DNA of 64,000 nucleotides. Source: Corbicula japonica (Eukaryota; Mollusca; Bivalvia; Venerida; Cyrenidae). The stretch's first letter is position 1, and each line of letters begins with the position of its first letter. The notes under the pieces were generated by a model, which saw nothing but the letters and a program-made list of their open reading frames with translations, made no database searches and was not told the DNA's origin. Below, in pieces: positions 11,301-23,198 of the stretch. Position numbers and translations under genes: made by a program. The stretch spans positions 6,279,457 through 6,343,456 of the forward strand of contig JAZAYU010000001.1 of the NCBI GenBank assembly GCA_038501625.1. Reading direction: 5' to 3'.

Positions 11301-14162
11301 TAAAAAACCAGTCATGAAGTTGAAATTATATTTCGTCAAATTGTGTTGGTTTTTTCCTAATCATCAAAGCGAACAAGCTGTCTTGTACATTGGAAATAAA
11401 AAGATTACAAAATCAAAATTAAAATAAAAATGTCTCTTTAATTACTAATTTTAGCTAATAATCCATTTTGTTGATATATTTAAATCAAGAAAACACTTAT
11501 GTTTTTGGAGGTATTTGACTTAACTTCATTAGGGTAAAATTTGTTGACAAGAGATAGAAAATATTCATTATCCCTGTTAAACAAAACGTCGAGGTAACAG
11601 GCATAGTTTATATCGGTAAAATTATTATATAAATGCGTATATATTATTTTTGATTTTGTCAAAAGAACGAGATGATCTAGTCTTTTTTTCTTAGATATAT
11701 TAGAACGGAACAGCAATTTCTTAGATATATTAAAACAACAAATGGTGCACAACTAGTATCCAAATGGAATAATAAAAGTCGAGAGTTTATTAGTTCTCAT
11801 ACTTTTACATCTTACAAATGTATTTCTACTGCACAAGCTGTGCGATAACAAAAGGCATAGAAATAATATATCCGCCAAAATATATAATTACATTCTTATA
11901 ACATCCAAACTAAAATTACATAGGTAAAATCCTTGTCAGCAGGTGTCAATAAAAATTCAGATTGAAAGTCCTGGTCCCAAGGTATTAAAACTGAGAATGG
12001 ACTGGCTGAAATGGCGACAAAGTAAAATATACATATAAGGAATAGCCTTGTTCAGAAAACACAAAGCTAGTTCTCTCGTACACTATTTATTGCACAACAA
12101 GCTTAACTACTTGGCGATAAGTAAACATGAGACATCAAAATCAAATTAAAGAGAAGTTCTGTATTTGGGAACTTTAGAAATTAAATTATGGATTCTTTTG
12201 TCGGTGATTGTGTTAAAAATAAACATAACGATGAACCGTTTAGACCTTTAAAACAAAGAAATGAATTTTAACAATTTAAAAATGGTAAGAATCCGAACAA
12301 GACTTGACAAACGAATACTGGAAATGATGAAAAGGATAGGTACTGTGAAAAATGGTGTATATCAAGAAATCAGTCACATTGAATATACAATGTTAGTTGA
12401 AAGGATTATTTCAATAAACTATTAAATGGGTACAAGAATATGATAGGGGAACTCATTTATGGAAAGAGTGAATGTGGCTATTCCTGATATACCTATTTTA
12501 TTTATTTTTATTTTTTTTACTGAAGGTGTCGAACATGATTTAAATGCCTAATTTACTTCTTGATACAGTGTATTTTAATAAAGTATACCTTTCTTTTGAA
12601 ATTGAAGCTGCCATAAAGACTGTCCGGCCCACTTTTCCAAACAACGACCAGGAGTGGATTGTGAATGTGTCTGCAGTCAAATGCAAAGAAAATGCCACCG
12701 AATACACAAAGGATTACTTTCGCTTGATGAAAAGGACCTCGAGTAAGCATGAAAACTACATCCTCACATGAACATAATTGACCTAAAGCTGCACTGTCGC
12801 TTATGAAAACATCAATATAATGATAAAACACTGGATTGAATCTAGGCTTTTGTATTCTATATTTATACGGCCTACGAGTCAAATTACGTATTCAACACCG
12901 TCGGCTGTAACTCTCATTTATAAATGCACACAATTCCTTCAAAAAGACAGGGCGGTAGATAAAAATAAGATTTTTTGCAGATCGGACTTAAAACGCAAAG
13001 TTTCGTTTTATTTAAATATTGATAGCTGCTAAGAAATAGAAGGAGACTGATAATGAAAACTGCATTTTCAATGAACATTTATAACTTATCAATACTTTTT
13101 ATTGCATCCGAATGAAATTCTGCAGTGTTGCGTTCGCGCATACATTTATATTAAATGCTAGTAGCCAAATTCTTGCTGATAATCAAGAAATCGTATCGTT
13201 GATATCAGATAATTTCTGGATATCAGATGCAATATGTTTTCGGAATCGGAATATCGTTTGTACTGAACGTCTTACTATTAATTTCAATTATCTTAATCAT
13301 CTCGTTGATGCGATTTATTTGTTGCTTTTTTTCGTTTCATAATAATGCCTGCTATATATCACAAAGGAAGTTTATGTACTTGGTAATTTCATTCTGTGTT
13401 ATTAAGTACCAAAACGTTTTGTGCCGCCTGCGATAGCAGGTAGACACATAGGGATCCTATGGTCCGGCGGCGACGTCGTCCGGTAGTCCCCCAACTTTAA
13501 CACACTACCACTTTTTCACAACGGTATTTTTTGTAATTCCCTTTCAAATGCAACTTTAACATGACACTTAATGTTGCCTATAATTTTGTAAGTACTTGTC
13601 CTATTTACTTAATACTTGGAATATTTTTTCTGCCTGAACAAAGCCATCGGACAACAAAATTGATAACCCATGTTTCACTATTTTTTGAGTTATGCCCCTT
13701 TCAAATGCAACTTTAACATGAAACTTCATGTGGCCTATAACTTTGATAGTACTTGTTCTATTTTGGATAATACTTGTTCATTTAATACTTGTAATATATT
13801 ATTTGAATGAACAAAGCCGTATGTGATAACAAGAATGATAACTCCTTTTTCACGATTATTTAAGTTTTACACCTTTCAAATGCAATTTTAGGCGACACGT
13901 GTGTTTCGAAGAGCTCTAAATTCTAGTTCAATACTTGATTTGTGACATGCGCATGTTCATCTTCAATCATTTCTCCGTATGTTTTGAATCCGCATTCATC
14001 CTTTTCTTTGCAGATGCATTAAGGAAGAAAGATGCATTATCCCTACATGCCATGAAGGCGAGTTTAACATCTTTACCGGATTCTGTCCACACTTCCGACG
14101 GAGCAGGAGAGACAAGGGAAAGAAATGAATTCAGCGTGCCACAACATTCTCTTAAATATTAA
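8178..14162 (+). CDS. PDGF/VEGF-family growth factor gene (5' end missing)
   Basis: Exons are read at 8178-8394, 9067-9305, 9928-10043, 12569-12742 and 14014-14162. Exons 2 and 3 together encode a cystine-knot domain of the PDGF/VEGF family: a first Cys in CSEPRPEIE, then LPACTVVHRC, an adjacent CC pair, FVCAPK, and a closing NHTACECQR, giving eight cysteines in family order. Such proteins are secreted dimers that bind receptor tyrosine kinases; that role comes from the family, not from this sequence. The gap between the third Cys and the CC pair is five residues, against two in vertebrate VEGF (RCGGCC). Phases match between exons 1-2, 2-3 and 4-5, but exon 3 ends in phase 2 and exon 4 needs phase 1, so an exon is probably missing between them. 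No secure signal-peptide exon was found upstream. The last part, after the knot, is lysine/arginine-rich and unrecognised. The orthologue could be named PVF or VEGF; the sequence does not decide. Confidence 0.8.
8500..8822 (-). repeat. tRNA-derived SINE
   Basis: On the minus strand GGCGCAGTAGGTTAGC (A-box-like) is followed by GTAGTTCGATTCCCGG (B box, the T-loop of a tRNA) about 50 bp later. The head is clear; the tail boundary is uncertain. It lies in the intron after the exon at 8178-8394. Confidence 0.65.
9067..9305 (+). CDS. PDGF/VEGF-like gene, first knot exon
   Basis: The acceptor at 9065-9066 completes a Tyr codon with the preceding exon. The exon holds six of the eight knot cysteines (CSEPRPE, PAC, HRC, CC, FVC). 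The donor is taken as ATG|GTAATA at 9306, which leaves phase 0 and joins cleanly to the next exon. A nearer GT at 9296 would break the frame. Confidence 0.8.
9520..9675 (-). repeat. Second tRNA-derived SINE, different head
   Basis: Minus strand: GAGCGGTAGCGCCTAAGC (A box region), then GGTCGCGAGTTCGAACTCC (B box). Intronic, between the two knot exons. Confidence 0.65.
9928..10043 (+). CDS. PDGF/VEGF-like gene, second knot exon with the closing CxC
   Basis: Bounded by TTTGTCTAG and GTAAGT. It begins in phase 0 and encodes VLEAVPGENALRPHKDF, then FINHTACECQR. The H-x2-CxC ending matches the last strand of the PDGF/VEGF fold (VEGF: HNKCECR). It ends in phase 2. Confidence 0.82.
10044..12568. other. 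Intron, PDGF/VEGF-like gene; expected to hide one exon
   Basis: No frame with good splice sites was recognised. A missing exon should have length 3n+2 to reconcile phases. The frame at 10931-11164 lacks convincing borders. Confidence 0.4.
12569..12742 (+). CDS. PDGF/VEGF-like gene, probable C-terminal exon
   Basis: Open frame bounded by TTCTTGATACAG and GTAAGC. Its donor phase (1) joins correctly to the terminal exon at 14014. Its acceptor phase does not match the exon at 9928-10043, so either one exon between 10.0 and 12.5 kb is missing or the 5' border is wrong. The peptide includes TVRPTFPNNDQEWIVNV and a single Cys in KCKE; no domain is recognised. A 109-codon antisense frame overlaps it but has no support. 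Confidence 0.5.
13425..13925 (+). repeat. Tandem-array element in the last PDGF/VEGF-like intron
   Basis: Head TGCGATAGCAGGTAGACACATAG, then units with TTTCAAATGCAACTTTAACA recurring, ending GAGCTCTAAATTCTAG. The same family recurs at 30940-31445. Confidence 0.7.
14014..14162 (+). CDS. PDGF/VEGF-like gene, terminal exon
   Basis: The acceptor CTTTTCTTTGCAG continues the frame from 12742 (phase 1) and runs to TAA at 14160. The peptide starts ALRKKDALSLHAMK and ends FSVPQHSLKY; it is hydrophilic with no cysteine. AATAAA follows about 110 bp downstream. Confidence 0.6.
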
Positions 14163-14270
14163 ACTGGAAAGGCAAATCTGGAGACTTAAGTCGGACTCGT
14201 TCATTTCCCACACACATTCAAATACACAGACTCACACAAACGCACGTATCATCACCACAACAAAAAGAAC

Positions 14271-14276
14271 AATAAA
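14271..14276 (+). terminator. Poly(A) signal, PDGF/VEGF-like gene
   Basis: AATAAA about 110 bp after the stop codon at 14160-14162; the first good candidate downstream. Confidence 0.5.
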
Positions 14277-14652
14277 AATGTTCATTCGTCGCTAGTCCCG
14301 GAACTTCAGAATAACCGTTACGCATAAATAATTACACAGGCACATGTAGAAAATATATGAATTATAAAGGGCAAAGAAGAATGAGACTTCCACTAAAGTT
14401 TAAATGTAAAAGTGGACAAAATGTAGCTGGAAACCTGACAGCATTTCATAAACAGTAGTTTATATAGACATTGCCATTTATTCCTCAATCGTGCACCAAA
14501 GATGACGGTTTCATGGTGTAAATATAGAGGGAGTAAACCATTATCGCCGCAGAGTCTATACTCTTATTTAGTTTGTTCAAAAACTGTGTTAACTATTAAC
14601 ATTGAAAGTATTTTGAGTTTATAAATAAGGGGACTTTGATCTAAAAGTGCTG

Positions 14653-14753
14653 AAGGTTATAAAACTGAGAATGGAAACCAGTCTCGAATCTCAAGCATCT
14701 GAGTGAGATGCTTGAGATTAGAGATTGGTTCCCATTCTCAGTTTTATAACCTT
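14653..14753. repeat. R1 palindromic element, central deletion
   Basis: Ends AAGGTTATAAAACTGAG / CTCAGTTTTATAACCTT. The CCAAT centre is lost; the copy is 101 bp. Confidence 0.85.
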
Positions 14754-15089
14754 GGGACCTACTGTCGTGATATACGATATTTTCAGCTCTCAAGACCAAG
14801 TACAGACATTTACACATTCTCAGAGGTTGAAAATTCGAACAGTCTAAGAAGTGACAGGTGATTTTAGACTGTTACTTCTCTTGTAATTTATGTTTTAATG
14901 TTAACCTAATGGTTAACAGATAGTTTTACCTATAAGTTGATTGCATTTGCTATATAAATGCACAGCACGCTGCGCATCCTTTATTTCTGAAGAGCTGGCG
15001 AGTCGCTTATGAAATAAATTATCTGACCAAAGCATTTACTAGAATAGAGAAGAACGCCGGCAGATCTTCAGACGAACCCCAGTGCACAA

Positions 15090-15217
15090 AATCATAAAAC
15101 TAAGAATGGAGACCAGTCTCAAATTCTCAGATGCTTGAGATTTGAGAATGGTCTCCATTTCAGCGAATCATATGCTTGAGATTTGAGACTGGTCTTCAAT
15201 TTCAGTTTTTTATCTTC
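15090..15217. repeat. R1 palindromic element, degenerate
   Basis: Recognisable by ATCATAAAACTAAGAATGG and the two TTGAGATTTGAGA arms; both ends are decayed. Confidence 0.65.
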
Positions 15218-15977
15218 AACCCAGTGTTACAGTTTAATCACAACTGGCAAATTAACGGATTTCCTGACATTTTTACAGTATTGTCATATTAGCGAGCAGA
15301 AATTTACAAATTGCAAAAGCACAACAGTTTTCTTGAAAACGACGTTTCTATGCAAGATCCTTAATCCTTAAACAAATACGCAGGAATATTTCCTTTGAAA
15401 TTAATATCAATAATACCTGGCAAAATACTCAGACTGTAACATGAACTTCTTGGTACTGCAACATTGTTTGTAAACGTCCAAATGCATTTTTCTAATAAAA
15501 AAGAGTTGCGTCTGTATTCTCTCCAGAGAGATTTCGTTGAATAGATATTGCTAACGACAAATATCGGTATGTACTTATCAGCTTAACTTTAAGTTTTTAC
15601 AACATGATTAAGTCTTTATCATTGGGAATATTACAAGCAGTTGTAAACATTTATTTTTATTTATACTTAAAAAAGAAAACATGTAAAAAATGAAAATTGA
15701 TAGTTATTTTTTCAAAATTGACTTTTAAACATAATATAATTTGTTTAGTAAATTAGTAATAATGAAACTTAAATCAATAATATTTCTTATATATTTGTAA
15801 AAACAATGTGATTTATATCTTTAAAAGAATTAAACAAAATGGATTGTTAAAAATAACAACAAATAATACTATTATACACAGAATAGTTTCTAAAGCAGCA
15901 AAAGTAAGCTTTTACCTTAGATATTTCACCATTTTGTATGTCAATATGATAAAAGGATGTCTTATCAGGATCTTTTT

Positions 15978-16330
15978 CCCCTTTCTTTCATAGGATATGA
16001 CTTTCCATGGGCGAACAGCGTAGATCCAGATCGGCTGGCTCATCCTTGCTGTCTGATCAGAATCTGCACTGTTCGCTTTTTATTTATAAGGTTATATCTG
16101 ACCAAACACCGAACAGTGCAGATCCAGTGCCCAAGGTTATAAAACTGAGCATGGAAACCAGTCTCAAATCTCAAGCATCTGATTGGCTGAAATGGCGACC
16201 AGTCGCAATTTCAGCCAATCAGATCCTCGAGATTTGAGACTGGTTTACAATCTCAGTTTTATAACCTTGACACCTGATCAGACGGCACGGATGGCACATC
16301 TGGATCTACACTGGACGCGCATGCAATAAT
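15978..16330. repeat. R2 palindromic repeat interrupted by R1
   Basis: Left arm GCGAACAGCGTAGATCCAGA and right arm CTGGATCTACACTGG frame an R1 copy at 16133-16268. Confidence 0.8.
16133..16268. repeat. R1 palindromic element nested in R2
   Basis: 136 bp with both inverted CCAAT boxes (GATTGGCTG / CAGCCAATC). It sits between GCAGATCC and TGATCAGACGGCAC of the host R2. Confidence 0.9.
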
Positions 16331-17100
16331 ATGGTTTAAGAGATAAAAATATTAAATATGCATACTTACTTATTAAAACAAATGCAATATGAAACAAGAG
16401 ATGTAAAATCTATCAGTATCCAAATGTTAAGGAATACCGGATGAAAAACGTCAAAAATAGTCCATACGTAGAAAAAGACAAGAATAGAAATAAAGAAAAA
16501 CTAAGATTAAAATAATATTAAATTTTATTATAGCTCATGTGTTTCAATAATCTGCATGTCTTCCCTTCGATTAGATGACAGAATAGAAAATATAGCGTTT
16601 TAGCTATAACCGAATGGACCTGGCTATTTCAGCAGTGTGGAAAGCAAAACCAGTTATGTTTTTATATGGAGACAAGTGTTTCCGTTGTTTTCCGGGAAAT
16701 AATCCGGTAAAGAGAAATAAACTTCAACAAAAGACGGCTGCAGAAAAAAAAACACAATTATTTCTGTGTGTTACTTAGATAAGTTCACTTTGGTCGGCTG
16801 GAGAAACATACTGTTATTGTTTACCATATTTTTGTTCATTGCTTTTAGACAAAGGGCATGCTATTGTTCGGATATTACCATTGACTTGACAACTGTGTAT
16901 ATTTCATTTTTATTTATACCCAGAATTGTATTGTTTCGCGGAATAAAATGTTTGTATACTAGTAACTGGTTGAATCGAGATGGTTTCTAATAAAAAGAAA
17001 ATACAAAGTGAATCTAGTTTACTAGTCCTGAAGGCTATCCACAAACTATTCGACAATGATTTTCATCGTTACCTGGTATTCAATGTTAACTTTTGTGCCC

Positions 17101-17245
17101 AAGGTTATAAAACTGAGCATGGAAACCAGTCTCAAATCTCAAGCATGTGATGAAGCAGATGCTTGAGATTTGAGACTGGTCGCCATTTCAGCCAATCAGA
17201 TGCATTAGATTTGAGACTGGTTTCCAATCTCAGGTTCATAACCTT
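17101..17245. repeat. R1 palindromic element
   Basis: Full ends with a partly rearranged centre; one CCAATC box remains. Confidence 0.88.
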
Positions 17246-18057
17246 CAGCCCTGGACTCGATTTTAAACAAGATAGCGATAGTTTCCGTTTTCGCAAGGTT
17301 TTGAATCTTAACTGTTCACCGGTTGCATGATACAATCTTAATTGGCGAACTCCGTTGTTGACCAAGAGCTGATTGACCAGTATTACTAAGAAAAAAGTCT
17401 CCCTCTTGCTAATAGATTACTCCATTAATATTCTTACAAAAACACAACCCTAAAATGTACGTGAAATATGCAAAATATGCATAAATTAATGAAGCTGGAA
17501 ACAATTCATTTAAATTTGATCAATGATATCGAAATTTCCATTTTATATTTTAATATCCCAATCCTCAGTACAATAATAATCAATATCGTAGTGTTTGGTG
17601 AACATTGAGAATGATTAATTATGTTTGTAAAATTCTGTGTGTTTCTATAAATGAACGTGCACATGGACTTGCTCTGCCTCTCGCAAAAGGTCACCTAGCC
17701 TGGCACCAGCTAGATGGTTTGTTAAAGAAAACATTTAATACTTATTATCTCCTTTTTTATTAATTTCATTTTCCCTTTTTTTACTGATATGCTGAACCAT
17801 CTATATCTATGTTCTGGGAGATAAGGGAAGTAAAATGCATATCAGTAAAGTACCTGCAGGAGTTGTTTTTCTTGTGGGTATTGATGATTATTGTATAAGT
17901 GACATGAGAGTATACAAGAAAAATTTTGATGCAGGGCATCAAGTCGGCGCGAGAAGAATTTTCATGTAGTTACAACAATGGCGAAAAATGGAAAGGCAAT
18001 ATATATATAAACATTAACAAAGAGACCACTGCACGATAAAAAAGCAACATACGGCCA

Positions 18058-18345
18058 GTATCATAATTTTATTGTATTCTTATGTTTTGTACCCGAAAAA
18101 CAATCTCACCAATTATGTTCCACAAGTTCACACATAGGTATAGACGCAGTGCAAAGGTCAACGTCCCTGACCGATTATACGGAAACTACGTCTTGTACGA
18201 TTAAAAACAATGTATGATCAATATCACAATTGTACATTTATTCACACCTTCGTTTCCGAACAAAACTCTCACGAATTATGTTCCACAACTACAAACAGGT
18301 ACATAAGCAGTGCAACAGCCAACATCCCTGACCGATTATACGGAA
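18058..18345. repeat. Diverged tandem duplication, about 150-bp units
   Basis: AATTATGTTCCACAA and CCTGACCGATTATACGGAA occur in both halves in the same order. Confidence 0.75.
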
Positions 18346-19448
18346 GGACCGGCTACCGTTGTTTTCAAAAATAGTCACGTGCTTAGGAGAACTTAGTAAT
18401 TAAAAATAAAAAAATAATAAAAAAATCTTAAAGAGCGATGTCAACAAGTTCCCATGGTACGATTCGTTAAACATTTGTTAATACGTTTTTTTGCAAAACA
18501 ACTCTCATTAATACATATCAGAACAAAAATACAAACATTTCTGAAATTATGCCATTATCCCCCCCACATTAAATTCCAAAAGTAAGCACAAATATAGTCG
18601 ACGGCCTCATGGACCGCCGACTAATAACAGGGACGGGAGACAGTCTAAAGGTCACCCTTAACGCACACGATTGATGTTCATTGCTGTAATACAAACATCT
18701 CTTGGAGCACAAGGTTATTTCCTCAATGTTTACATTTCAAGTTTATCATTTTGAAGTGTTTGGTGGTTCTTGGAATGATAAGTACTGGCACTGCTTTGTG
18801 CAAACTGCTGTCAAAACATAAATAAAGCAGAGATTTTGCAAAAAAGTTCAGGGTTATTGATTCATTATATACAACAGGGCCAAATCTTCCTACATTTGCT
18901 TAACGCAGCAAGGCCCCGCTGAAATAAGCACATTTTAAATTTAGCAACGGAAAATATTCGAGTTTTCTTACATACCTGAAAATGCAAATAACAAGAAAGA
19001 CAACTCGTTTTTTATTTTATTTTGTTACACTAGAATGATTACCCTTTAATTTGCAAAAAAGCGAAACTCGTATAGAAGAGAACCAGTGACCCTTACATTT
19101 ACAAAATTTCCCAAACCAAAAAAAAAAGGAAACAAATCGGGCTTCCCTCTACAAGTAAATTGATGTGACCTCAGAATATGGTCACATCGGCTTCCCTCTT
19201 TTTGTAGAGACACAACCGTAGCATTTTGCGAATGGAAAATAAACGAATGTGTGGAAATTCGAGTTTACCTTTAATTCTGCAGACTAGAGTAACCACCACT
19301 TCCACCACTAAATTATTGATTGCCTAAATAACAGATGAGGAAAAATTCGACTTTTCTTTTTTTGTTGAACTGGTGTAACCATCCCTTAAATTTGAAAACG
19401 GAGACAATATACTGAACAACAATTTTGTTTATTAGATTGTGTAAGGAC

Positions 19449-19467
19449 CGCCCCCCCCCCCCCCCCG
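19449..19467. repeat. Poly-C run
   Basis: Uninterrupted C tract of about 18 bases; a second of about 14 lies near 21460. Confidence 0.95.
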
Positions 19468-20469
19468 ATAGTTAAATATATCTTGAACATTCGGATTTTC
19501 CTTTAAAAGTATAATAGCGTTACCGATCCTGAACGTTACAAAGAGGACATTCAAAAAGACCAGACCAGAGTGATAGCCCCAGAATCGTACAAAAGACGAA
19601 AAATCCGGATTAACGAGGAGGGTTCGTGCTTTCTTCTTTTTAATATACCACGGTAGGTACCCAGATAATGGAGATCGCGGATTGTGAGTATAATGATAGA
19701 TCAACAGCTTAGAGTAAAGATCATGGAGTGGTTAGTTATTGCATGAATTTCATGTTATTTGTGATCTAAAACTTATCTTTTGCGATAGATAACAATAAAG
19801 CGATGTCATGTCCTTCCTCTGATATCCATACATTTGGAGTTGGCCGTCAGATAAAGTACAAAACAGGAAATTTATTTCAAAACATTCCTGATTTCTACAG
19901 AAAACTACATATTTCGCTCATTAAAAAATATATCAAAACTGTTTTAATACATGAACTGCTGTAATCAAAGCTTAAAACGCCGTCATTTAAAACGCCACCT
20001 CACTTAAGATAGAAGCATGAGTATTTTCTTAAACAAACGTATTTGGTATTGGACACCTAAAACAATTTGCATAACGGGGATTCGCCTAGAAAAAGTCAAT
20101 GGATAACGAAAATTGATGAGTGGATAATGGTATAGTTTCCCTTATTTCAACCTAAATACTACATAGTCTATGCTTTTTTGCATGGCCCATCTCTTGATGA
20201 TCCATTTATCTTAACAATCTCCCAAAATAGCCTAATTTCTTTTTGTCCCGAAGGCATCAACTAAGAACTAACCCCAAAGCCTGTTAACTGGTCGGGTTAC
20301 CACTTAACCTCAAGCTGATGCGAAACTGATAAAGACCGGGATATGTAAATTGCTCAGTTTCATAGTATCGCCTTTTCTAGCTCTGCCTGGCGTTTTCTGT
20401 GGTATTTTACTTTACGGTTTTTCGCTAAATATGCTTTTCTTTTATTTAAGAAATAATCAATAGCTTCCG

Positions 20470-20493
20470 GTGAATTATCGCAGGATAATTCAC
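20470..20493. repeat. 10-bp-stem hairpin
   Basis: GTGAATTATC, loop GCAG, GATAATTCAC, followed by a GC-rich patch. Confidence 0.8.
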
Positions 20494-20561
20494 GGGGCGG
20501 AGTTCAGATGCGTAAGGATATATCACGAGGGGCAGTAAATGAACCAGTGTGCTCATTTGAA

Positions 20562-20915
20562 TCCATTACTCCATAGGATATGGCTGCTATCCATATGAGT
20601 TGGCATATCTGTTCTGTCGGGACCTATACTGTTTGCTTTTTTTATTCATTAGGTCATATTTGCCTAAGCTGTGACCAGTGAAGATCCAGATCAGGGCTGG
20701 AGGTTATAAAGCTGAGATTGGAAACCAGTCTCAAATCTCAAGCATCTGATTGGCTGAAATGGCGACCTGTCGCCATTTCAGCCAATCAGATGCTTGAGAT
20801 TTGAGACTGGTTTCCATGCTCAGTTTTATAACCTTGGGCACAGATGGAATGGATGAACCAGCTGATCAGGATCTACACAAGTCAAACATGCATCAAACCC
20901 GTTTATAAGGAGATA
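20562..20915. repeat. R2 palindromic repeat interrupted by R1
   Basis: Degenerate left arm from CCATTACTCCATAGG; right arm GCTGATCAGGATCTACAC. R1 lies within it. Confidence 0.72.
20701..20835. repeat. R1 palindromic element nested in R2
   Basis: Flanked by CAGGGCTGG and GGGCACAGATG; both CCAAT boxes are intact. Confidence 0.9.
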
Positions 20916-21946
20916 AGCATTTTAATGTCTTTATATTAATGAATATATTATTGAAGACTTCCTAGGTATACTATTGTTTCAGTTTCCAGTTTCATTAGGT
21001 TATTGTAATAAGAATAACAACATACAATCACATTTTTATTTCTAGACTTTCAAAAAAATGAGACAGTTTCTTCTATCTACAATAACTTATCAATACAAAA
21101 TAACACCTATCACAATTTCCACCAGTGTTTGTACAGTTCAATATTCAAAAATATAAAAATATCATGGCTTACAACAAACAATTCAAAAATAGCAAGACAC
21201 ACCAATACACCACCCTGAGTAAACAACCACAGTTCAGAAGTTTTGCATAAAAATCCCACTAGAAGCCGTTTATTCAGGGTGATGAACTGATTGCACAGTG
21301 CATGTATGTATAAAATATTGTCAGTGATGCCCAAAACTAGAAAGGACATTATTTCTGACAAAAACTATCAGAGTCAAGGGACATGCATGTAAGTATGAAA
21401 GAGAAAAATACAGTGAGTAATGGGGCATAAAACAACATTAAATCAACAATATGAAACAACCCCCCCCCCCCCATTCAAGACTGGACTCCATTTTGATTTG
21501 GAGATTCAAGTAAGGAAAGAAAGAACAGATCATAAATTAGCAGTTTGTTTCATCATAAAATACCCTGGAATGAGGAAGCTGTTGGAATGTGCATGTATGT
21601 AAATCCATTTCAAACAAATAATATGACATTTATAATGACAATGGTTCTATAAAAACTGAGTATCATTCATTTGAATTTGAGTATAACAATCCCAAATTAA
21701 TCATTGTTTCACAATTCCAGAGCCATAACTTTGGAGTAGTAATTCTGATTTAGCTGGATCTCAACTTGCTGGAAAATGCCAATGCTAAAAGATGCCATTA
21801 AGGCAGTAACAATTTTCAACAAAGAATGTGAGTGAATCTGTGATAAAATATTTATAGGCATATACCAAAAAATATTTTAAATATCCAATGTGTTACATAT
21901 CAATCATTTAGCAAGAAACTGAATTCCAGTGTCATCATGACTAAAT

Positions 21947-22145
21947 TTAACCCATTCCTGTACAGATACACCTTTATTGCCAGTCTGATCAGGATCTAAA
22001 CTGTTCGCTTATTCATTCATTAGGTTATTTCTGACCAAAATGCAACCAGTGCAGATCCTGATCAGACGGCACGGATGTGCCGGCTGATCTGGATCTACAC
22101 TGGTCGCACACGCGTAAAAATGCGTATATATCCAGGAAAGGGTTA
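21947..22145. repeat. R2 palindromic repeat
   Basis: Ends TTAACCCATTCC / GGAAAGGGTTAA. It carries GTCTGATCAGGATCTAAAC and GGCTGATCTGGATCTACAC. A lone R2-type end (TTAACCCTTTACTCC) lies nearby at 22321. Confidence 0.85.
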
Positions 22146-23062
22146 ATAGTGCTTTTGGGATTTATAGCATTAAAAGTCTGACAGCATTTTTATGAAAACA
22201 GCAGACTTGCAAGCAGCAGACCTGCCGTCATACCAATAACTGTATATTTTTCATTTCAATATTCAGACTGTAGTTACAGTAGTTGATATAAAAAAAGAAG
22301 AAAACTTGACAGCTACTGCTTTAACCCTTTACTCCATTGGATAAGAAATTTATACCATTGACATAAAGCATAGATAAACAGTCAAATTTGTCTTAAGCAG
22401 CCATCCAAGGGAATAACAAAATTGGCTGCTTAATACGGGTGGCTGTTTGACAGGTTAAATTGGAACCCGATAAGACTGCTCAGATATGCAGAGTGACCCA
22501 GATATAGAATTGTCGCAGGATAAAAATCATATCCATGTATTTAAGATCTAGGTTGAAAGTAACATGTGACATCTCATAAAATAACTAATGAAAATTTGAA
22601 CACTAACAAATGGCCTTTGTTCTCAAGGTTGCACTACAGTAAACCTTTGTTTAAATGTAGTCCTTGATGCATGGTGTTTTCTATGACTATTGAAATACAA
22701 TAAATGTACAATTTAACACTTAATTTGCAAACCCTAACTAGAAAATCTATATAAAATTTCGCTGTAATAGTATAAAACAATGTTTAAGTCAACATATTGT
22801 GACAAATGTCCCTAACTATTTGTCCAAGTGGATCTGTAACTTATAGAGTATAAGAAACAATACAGTGAAATATTTCCAGATAATGTAAGCAACACTGTCA
22901 ATAGGAAAACAGGCATACAAAAAGTATTGCAAAAGGTTAATGAACGTGAAAGCAAAGTGTTCAGTCAATGACATAAAATAAAAATAATAATGTATTTGGA
23001 CACTGCATAAACACTTTCAAGTGGCTGTGGGATGTGGATGCCAGGAAAACAGGCCAGGTCCT

Positions 23063-23198
23063 AAGGTTATAAAACTGAGAATAGAAACCAGTCTCAAATA
23101 TCAAGCATCTGATTGGCTGAAATGGTGACTGGTCGCCATTTCAGCCTATCAGATGCTTGAGATTTGAGACTGGTTTCCAATCTCAGTTATATAACCTT
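23063..23198. repeat. R1 palindromic element
   Basis: 136 bp. One CCAAT box is intact and the other is mutated to CCTAT. Confidence 0.9.

Noticed and set aside
12553..12882. 109-codon antisense frame over the growth-factor exon at 12569
   Set aside because: Shadow of the plus-strand exon; no domain, no splice support.
16766..16990. 74-codon hydrophobic frame as a membrane protein
   Set aside because: No homology recognised, no splice or promoter context, AT-rich intergenic DNA.
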